Below, one piece after another: positions 59,076 to 64,000 of a stretch of 64,000 nucleotides of DNA. The notes below the pieces were generated by a model that saw only the letters and a list, made by a program, of their open reading frames with translations, did not search any database and was not told where the DNA came from. This stretch comes from a virus, in IMG/VR virus record IMGVR_UViG_3300027788_000004, positions 62,001-126,000 of that record, one strand, 5' to 3'. The position numbers and the translations under genes are program-made. Positions within the stretch are counted from its first letter, which is position 1. The number at the start of each line of letters is the position of its first letter.

Positions 59076-59363
59076 ATGGACCATCCATTTTTCGGCGATT
59101 GGGAAAAACGCAAAAAACCTACAATGTCTCAAGGAGCTGCAGATTTTTGTAACGGAGTATCCCTTAACTCACAAAATATATCTGATAATGATAGTTTAAT
59201 TGAAGACTTTCAAGATAAGAAAAAAGCATTAAAAGAAATGGAAAGATCATTATCTCCAGAAGATCTTAAGATAATGGCACAATCTATGGGAATGGGTGGA
59301 ACCGATCCTCAAAATTCTGTTTCATCAAGATTTAGACAAGCCTTAAATAATAAACAACAATAA
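59076..59363 (+). CDS. Small helical hypothetical protein
   Basis: A 95-residue protein with a central helix (DFQDKKKALKEMERSL) and a Met-rich segment (IMAQSMGMGG). Its stop overlaps the next start (TAATG). It lies among targeted proteins but has no targeting peptide itself. Unknown. Confidence 0.6.
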   Translation: MDHPFFGDWEKRKKPTMSQGAADFCNGVSLNSQNISDNDSLIEDFQDKKKALKEMERSLSPEDLKIMAQSMGMGGTDPQNSVSSRFRQALNNKQQ

Positions 59364-59818
59364 TGAGCTTTAAGAAATTTAATACATTTGTTAACGAAAC
59401 TATTGGAACTGTTAATGCTCCAGTACATGGTGAGGCTCCTGAAGAATTTCCAGAAATTGCTCTTGAATCAGAAACTAAATATATTAAAGAAATAACGTTA
59501 ATACTAAAAGAATTATATACATCGGCATTGGGTTGTGGTTGTGATGCAGTTAAATTAAAAGAAACATTATTTCCTAAATATAAAAATACTAAGTATAAAA
59601 TGAACGTTACCGAAGATGGTGATTTTCGATTAGATACTTTTGGTAAATATCCAGATGTTCACATTAACTTATCTAATATGAAAAAAGGTAATCATAATAA
59701 AGAATCCATTAAGGAAGAGATTAAAACCCAGATTAAAAAAATACAAGAGAGAATGCCAGGAATGCCATCTATATCACAAATTTCTAGTTTCTCTAGTGCA
59801 CCTAATCTTCCAGGTTAA
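59363..59818 (+). CDS. Capsid-targeted-type protein with GCGC motif
   Basis: A 151-residue protein starting MSFKKFNTFVNETIG, the shared targeting-like peptide (cut after VNE). Residues 45-75 carry the GCGCDAVKLKETLFPKY module also seen in the 68-residue protein at 58860. The C-terminal part is basic and helical, ending in a Met/Pro/Ser tail. It is coupled to the preceding gene. Confidence 0.7.
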   Translation: MSFKKFNTFVNETIGTVNAPVHGEAPEEFPEIALESETKYIKEITLILKELYTSALGCGCDAVKLKETLFPKYKNTKYKMNVTEDGDFRLDTFGKYPDVHINLSNMKKGNHNKESIKEEIKTQIKKIQERMPGMPSISQISSFSSAPNLPG

Positions 59819-59822
59819 GATT

Positions 59823-59832
59823 AAATATATAA
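59823..59832 (+). promoter_or_regulatory. Late-type promoter AAATATATAA
   Basis: AAATATATAA followed by CTAAAATAC, 29 bases before the large targeted protein. Confidence 0.5.
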
Positions 59833-59851
59833 CTAAAATACAATTCAACAG

Positions 59852-61777
59852 ATGACACTAATAAAAAAATTCGATAACTTTATTAACGAAGCTTATAAAG
59901 GAGATCCAAAGAAATATAAACAATGGTGGGACAAAGGACCTGAAACTCAAATACGAAGAACATTTGGTAAAGAATATGAAAAGGCTATTGATAATAGAGT
60001 TAAGTTATTATTAACGTTAGTTGATGATCCAGATAAAGCAGAAGAATATGCAGAAATGGACTTTCTTTCTTTACCTAACGGAATATCAACTCAATTAGTA
60101 AATATGGACCCAAAGGAATTACATACTATATTAGATGAATCAGTTACTGAAGCTAAAGGTGAATCAAACGAAGAACTCATGTTTAACTTTCTAGAAGCAT
60201 TAAGAGCTTCTGGCGCAACTAATATGTTTGGTGCTGCTCCTTATTTACAAGACTCATTTGGCCTTAGTAAAAGTGAAGCTAAAAAAGTATTGATTAAATG
60301 GATGAAATCATATGAATCTGTTGCTGAAGGTCATGAATTCAAACACATTAATAAAGATGAGCATAAGATTAAACTTGCAATAAAGGATGTTGAGAAAAAG
60401 GTTAAGTTAAAAGCTAATCGAGGCAACCCAATAGAATACGATCAACTATCTCTTAATAAAATTATGTTATCTAAAGTGCTTGGTCGAGGAAAGTTAGATA
60501 AAGAACATCAAGATGCATGGGAAAAATTAAAGAAAGAATACGATCTTAAGGAATCTATTAACGAAGCAAGGGCAAATACTGCTAAAGAGGCTTTAAGAAA
60601 TGCATCTGATGCATTAACACAAACAATACCAGGTAGTAAATTAAACAAATCTTATGTTAAAGATTATCTTAAGTCTTTAGAAAGAATGGCTAAAAAGGCT
60701 CCTCAATTATTTGTTAAACAATACGGAGACTTTACTATAAATGATTATCTCGAAGATGTTGAATATAATATGGCTAACGAATCTGTTAATGAAGCTAAAA
60801 AAGATCTAAAGATCGGAGATACTGGTGTTGACTATAACGACAATACAGTAGAGGTTATAGAAATTGGTAATTTTAACAAAGTATCAAAAAGCTTCAAAAA
60901 GCAAATGAAAGCAGATGCTGAAGATTATGGATATGAAAAATCATCAGGTGATTTCTATCTTACTAAAAACATTGAAGCAACCGAAGGTAACGTTGGTGAT
61001 TTAGCAATATATCCAGTAAAATATGATATGGCTAATTATTGGGGACTTGAACCAATTAAAGAATCTCTAGTTACTGAAGCTAAAGTTACTGAAAAAACTA
61101 TCGACGGTCTAACTAATAAATTAGCTAAAATAGTAAAGGAATTAAAAGAGAATTTTCTATTGTATAAAGGTGCTAAAAACGATGCAGATAAAAAGAAATG
61201 GACTAAAAGAGCAGGAGAGCTTACGAAATTGAAACAACTAGTAGATAGTGAATTAGAACAAGCTATACAATCATTTCATAAAGATATTGAATATGATGAA
61301 GCTTATGAAACCTTTTCATACTATGAATCTCTTTTAGAAAGTACTATTGGTATAAAAACCGATGGTACTGCTTCTGTTAAAGGAATCCAAAAACTGAGAG
61401 ATGATTTAGACAAAGCAAAAATTAAACATAAGTTTAATAGATTATCAATGACTTTATCAGTAATAGATACGGATAAAAAATTCTTTGCCGATGCTAAGAA
61501 GATTGTAGATGATTCAGGTTTTGCAATTTTAATGGCTAAAGAATCTAAGGATGGTGTATATTCTTTTGATGAATTTTTAGAAGAGGGTAGCTTTTCCGAT
61601 TGGGAAGTTTCGTTCAAATCAATGAATTTATCAGGCACTAAATTGAATCCTAAAAATGTATATAAAGTAAAAGCAAGAGGAACTGCCGAAGCAATTAAAA
61701 AAGCTGCTAAAGACGCTGGAGTAAAGGATGATATGTGGATTGCTACTGAAACTAATTCGATTAAGAAAATTAGTTAA
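59852..61777 (+). CDS. Large capsid-targeted-type protein with many predicted prohead-protease sites
   Basis: A 641-residue protein starting MTLIKKFDNFINEAYKG, the clearest capsid-targeting-like peptide here (cut after INE13). Candidate sites with the same [ILV]xE-[AGS] form recur through the chain: SVTE-A, SVAE-G, SINE-A, SVNE-A and LVTE-A, roughly every 70-120 residues between small globular segments. It may therefore be a polyprotein that is cut into several small domains inside the head. The segments themselves are not recognised; one (GLSKSEAKKVLIKWMKSY) looks helical and possibly DNA-binding. The same design is seen at 12265. Confidence 0.72.
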   Translation: MTLIKKFDNFINEAYKGDPKKYKQWWDKGPETQIRRTFGKEYEKAIDNRVKLLLTLVDDPDKAEEYAEMDFLSLPNGISTQLVNMDPKELHTILDESVTEAKGESNEELMFNFLEALRASGATNMFGAAPYLQDSFGLSKSEAKKVLIKWMKSYESVAEGHEFKHINKDEHKIKLAIKDVEKKVKLKANRGNPIEYDQLSLNKIMLSKVLGRGKLDKEHQDAWEKLKKEYDLKESINEARANTAKEALRNASDALTQTIPGSKLNKSYVKDYLKSLERMAKKAPQLFVKQYGDFTINDYLEDVEYNMANESVNEAKKDLKIGDTGVDYNDNTVEVIEIGNFNKVSKSFKKQMKADAEDYGYEKSSGDFYLTKNIEATEGNVGDLAIYPVKYDMANYWGLEPIKESLVTEAKVTEKTIDGLTNKLAKIVKELKENFLLYKGAKNDADKKKWTKRAGELTKLKQLVDSELEQAIQSFHKDIEYDEAYETFSYYESLLESTIGIKTDGTASVKGIQKLRDDLDKAKIKHKFNRLSMTLSVIDTDKKFFADAKKIVDDSGFAILMAKESKDGVYSFDEFLEEGSFSDWEVSFKSMNLSGTKLNPKNVYKVKARGTAEAIKKAAKDAGVKDDMWIATETNSIKKIS

Positions 61778-61781
61778 AAAG

Positions 61782-61810
61782 GAAACATTTTTGAATCGTA
61801 TACATATAAT
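61782..61810 (+). promoter_or_regulatory. ECF-type phage promoter (GAAAC-N16-CATATAAT)
   Basis: GAAAC at 61782-61786, 16 bases, CATATAAT at 61803-61810; 28 bases to the glycosyltransferase start. Confidence 0.7.
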
Positions 61811-61837
61811 AATTACTAACACTTTAACACATATTAA

Positions 61838-63058
61838 ATGAAGGAAAATGAATTACCATTTTTAGGGTTAAACATAATCGTTAAAAATGAAGAAAAGGTA
61901 ATCGCAAGAATGCTGGAAACAGTAGCGCCTTTAATCGATTGGTACACTATCGTTGATACCGGTTCCACAGATCGTACAAAAGAAATCTGCAAGGAAGTTA
62001 TGGATAAACATGGCATTCCTGGTGAGATTATCGATCATAAATGGGAGAACTTTTGTGCTGCTAGAAACGCTGCATTACAAGCGGCTAAAGGTAAATGCGA
62101 ATTTGCATTTTGGATAGACGCTGATGAACAACTAATATGGCCAGATAAATTCTCTAAAGATAAACTTATTACTGGACTTAAGAATTTTGATGCAGGTGCA
62201 ATAACTGTAAATTACGGAAGTCAAACTTATTTTAGAACTCAATTTATGAGAGTATCTTGTCCATGGGAATGGAGAGGTGCTGTTCACGAAATACAATTAC
62301 CTAAGGAAGGATCTGACTTTAATCCTAGAGGAACACAAGTTGGAGGTCTTAGTGTATTAGTAACTCCAGATGGTGCTTCGTGGGGAGATGGATCAGATCC
62401 AAAGGCTGCTCAAGAAGCGAAGTATAGAGAACATGCAGAAATGTTACATGAGTATATTAAAACAGATAGTGATATTAGATGGATATTCTATTTAGCTCAA
62501 TCTTATAGAGATTCGTTTCAATGGGAATTAGCTGAAAAATACTATCAACAAAGAACCGATAGTGAAGAAGGTTATTGGGAAGAACGTTATTTTTCTGCGT
62601 TAATGGTTGCTTCTATGAGATCTAATCAAGGTAAACCAGTAAATGAAATAATGGAAGCTTACGCATATTGTTCTAGATTTGACTATCGTAGAGCTGAGCA
62701 TTTTATTCCTATCATAAGATATTATCAAGGATTGCAAAACTGGCCAATGGCTTACTCGTTATCTAAATATGTTATTGATAATTGCTCTAAAAATCCTTTC
62801 CCAACATCATCACTATTTATAGATAAAGCAACATATGATTGGCAATGTTTAGATCTACATTGTATATCAGCATTTTATATGGGTAAATTACCTGAAGCAA
62901 AAAAGATCTATAATAAATTAAGAAAGGCAATTAACGCAGGATTAGTACCAGAATCAGAACATAAGAGAATTATAGATAATGATAAGTGGTATAAGCAAGC
63001 AGCTAAGGATAAATCATCGGCACCGAGTCCTAATGTTATTCCTATTCTTAAAAAATAA
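61838..63058 (+). CDS. Family 2 glycosyltransferase with TPR-like C-terminal region
   Basis: A 406-residue protein. Residues 8-240 form a GT2 catalytic domain: LNIIVKNEEKVIARML is the classical N-terminal motif, VDTGSTDRTKEI the UDP-binding DxGSxD motif, and FWIDADEQL the DxD metal site. Residues about 240-390 are helical pairs with TPR-like pattern (IFYLAQSYRDSFQWELAEKY). The same two-domain design occurs in bacterial glycosyltransferases of unknown acceptor. It is the only sugar gene outside the 49-54 kb cluster and has its own ECF-type promoter. The stop overlaps the next start. Confidence 0.88.
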   Translation: MKENELPFLGLNIIVKNEEKVIARMLETVAPLIDWYTIVDTGSTDRTKEICKEVMDKHGIPGEIIDHKWENFCAARNAALQAAKGKCEFAFWIDADEQLIWPDKFSKDKLITGLKNFDAGAITVNYGSQTYFRTQFMRVSCPWEWRGAVHEIQLPKEGSDFNPRGTQVGGLSVLVTPDGASWGDGSDPKAAQEAKYREHAEMLHEYIKTDSDIRWIFYLAQSYRDSFQWELAEKYYQQRTDSEEGYWEERYFSALMVASMRSNQGKPVNEIMEAYAYCSRFDYRRAEHFIPIIRYYQGLQNWPMAYSLSKYVIDNCSKNPFPTSSLFIDKATYDWQCLDLHCISAFYMGKLPEAKKIYNKLRKAINAGLVPESEHKRIIDNDKWYKQAAKDKSSAPSPNVIPILKK

Positions 63059-63300
63059 TGGAACTATCCGTTAAAAAAAATATCAGAGCTTCGGTATACG
63101 TTAACAATCAACGTTTAATAGATTTAGAAAATTCATCGGTTTATTCCAAGGTTGAGAACGACGAAATCTTTATTTTTATTAAACATGCTAAAACTGGACA
63201 ATCTGTTAAATTAGTTATCCAACAATGTGCAGAAGAGTTAGATAATGGATCTACTGGTTCTACTGGAGTTGCTGGATCTACTGGTTCTACAGGAATGTAA
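63058..63300 (+). CDS. Small virion-type protein with collagen-like tail
   Basis: An 80-residue protein. The first 60 residues are beta-rich; the end is a short GSTGSTGVAGSTGSTG repeat, a collagen-like Gly-x-y tail common in phage fibres. It is coupled to the glycosyltransferase by an ATG overlap. One possibility is that it is a target of glycosylation on its Ser/Thr-rich tail, which is inference. Confidence 0.6.
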   Translation: MELSVKKNIRASVYVNNQRLIDLENSSVYSKVENDEIFIFIKHAKTGQSVKLVIQQCAEELDNGSTGSTGVAGSTGSTGM

Positions 63301-63301
63301 G

Positions 63302-63310
63302 GATATATAA
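63302..63310 (+). promoter_or_regulatory. Late-type promoter GATATATAA
   Basis: GATATATAA followed by TTAAACAAA, 27 bases before the last, truncated gene. Confidence 0.6.
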
Positions 63311-63328
63311 TTAAACAAATTCGCTTAA

Positions 63329-64000
63329 ATGAAATACTTCAAATTATTTGAAAATTGGAATGGTGATAATTTATTAGAGGCATCTTTATCAGGTCCTAAT
63401 AGAAGTGACAACTTCAATCCAAAAGTTCTACAAACCTTTCATCGGTATGTAGAGTTAAATGATAAGCATGATCCTCAAAGTCGTGAACTACCTACTGTAG
63501 ATTTTTCAACAGAGAACAAAGCAGAATTATATAAGATTGGTTTAGAAGATAATAAAGCTATTCAGGCAGGTGTACAACTTCCTAAAAATACAGATGGAAT
63601 AACAATAATCGTTAAAAATACTACTGATTTAGTTCAAGTACCTGTTTTTAAGAAGAATGGAGATCTTTCAAGTAGTAGTCCTAAGTATTATGTTCCTATT
63701 AAATATAAAGGTAAAGAATACTTAATATCATTAAAGGATCTTAGAAAACCAACTGGTAAAGCAGTAGAGGAATGGAATCCAGATTTATCTAAGAGTAAAA
63801 CTCAACAAGGTGTTGTTAGACCATTTACCGCAGGTCATCCACAAGAACAGCAAATTTGTGAGATGTTTGTTGCTAATACAAACAAAGATTGGCAATTCAA
63901 ATTCAACGATTATATATACGAAGTAACTTTAGTTGGTGGTGCTAACTATAGAGGAAAGGGTCATCCAAAAACCGATATCGAATTAAGATTATCTTGTATT
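63329..64000 (+). CDS. Capsid-targeted-type protein, cut by the window edge
   Basis: Open from ATG at 63329 to the end (224 codons seen). It starts MKYFKLFENWNGDNLLEAS, similar to the other targeting-like peptides, with a predicted cut after LLE. The last visible part contains RGKGHPKTDIELRL; a G-x-PKTD-x-x-L segment resembles the active-site start of some restriction-like nucleases, so a packaged nuclease is possible. Without the 3' part this cannot be decided. It is driven by a late-type promoter. Confidence 0.75.
   Translation, partial: MKYFKLFENWNGDNLLEASLSGPNRSDNFNPKVLQTFHRYVELNDKHDPQSRELPTVDFSTENKAELYKIGLEDNKAIQAGVQLPKNTDGITIIVKNTTDLVQVPVFKKNGDLSSSSPKYYVPIKYKGKEYLISLKDLRKPTGKAVEEWNPDLSKSKTQQGVVRPFTAGHPQEQQICEMFVANTNKDWQFKFNDYIYEVTLVGGANYRGKGHPKTDIELRLSCI

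Noticed and set aside
1-64000. tRNA genes, CRISPR arrays, integrase, repressor, attachment sites or insertion sequences
   Set aside because: None seen on reading the sequence; short gaps between genes leave little room. A tRNA search program was not available, so a diverged tRNA cannot be fully excluded.

Overview
The window is a 64-kb piece of a large, strictly lytic-looking, T4-related contractile-tailed phage (Straboviridae-like core). All supported genes lie on the + strand. T4-type counterparts are recognisable for replication and recombination (family B DNA polymerase, sliding clamp, clamp loader, UvsX, DnaB-type helicase, SbcCD-like gp46/47, 5' exonuclease), for the head (gp4, gp20, gp21/22, gp23), for packaging (gp16, gp17), for the tail (gp15, gp18, gp19, gp26, a tape-measure-like protein) and for late transcription (gp55-like). 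The DNA is very AT-rich. Start codons are preceded by A-rich leaders without a Shine-Dalgarno motif, even before gp18, gp19, gp20 and gp23. That is the usual pattern of Bacteroidota translation, so a Bacteroidota host is my inference; no host gene is present to prove it.

Layout. 1-5.1 kb: a family B DNA polymerase broken into two genes, with a B12-dependent ribonucleotide reductase and a clamp-like gene between the halves. 5.1-11.3 kb: recombination and replication block (UvsX, helicase, gp47, gp46). 11.3-22.4 kb: tail terminator, internal head proteins, gp55-like late sigma factor, gp4, portal, a fused protease/scaffold and the major capsid protein. 22.5-26.9 kb: packaged-type head proteins, including a RimK-like ATP-grasp ligase fused to a retropepsin-like domain. 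26.9-31.8 kb: small unknown and membrane genes, clamp loader, exonuclease. 31.8-46.5 kb: holin-like protein, structural protein, terminase, sheath, tube, gp26 and tape measure. 46.5-54.3 kb: accessory island with a catalytically degenerate phosphoesterase, an ECF-type sigma factor, a PD-(D/E)XK nuclease, glycosyltransferases, a tiny SET-domain protein and sugar-nucleotide enzymes. 54.3-64 kb: small virion and capsid-targeted proteins, another glycosyltransferase and a truncated gene at the right edge.

How it works together. Three repeated regulatory signatures are visible. (1) A repeat of roughly 80-100 bp occurs three times (about 26.9, 27.5 and 47.4 kb), once just before the ECF sigma gene; this may be an early, host-read promoter. 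(2) GAAAC-N16-CATATAAT (10 sites with small variations) has ECF-promoter architecture and precedes the clamp, clamp loader, exonuclease, gp55-like sigma and sugar genes. (3) GATATATAAT, without a -35 element, precedes mostly virion genes and is the likely gp55-type late promoter. Together they suggest a cascade: host RNA polymerase -> phage ECF sigma -> middle genes including the late sigma -> late genes. A second system is a set of proteins that share an N-terminal peptide ending in F[VI]NE or a similar [ILV]xE site. This resembles the T4 capsid-targeting sequence cut by the gp21 protease, and marks about ten proteins, including the ATP-grasp enzyme, as probable head cargo delivered with the DNA.
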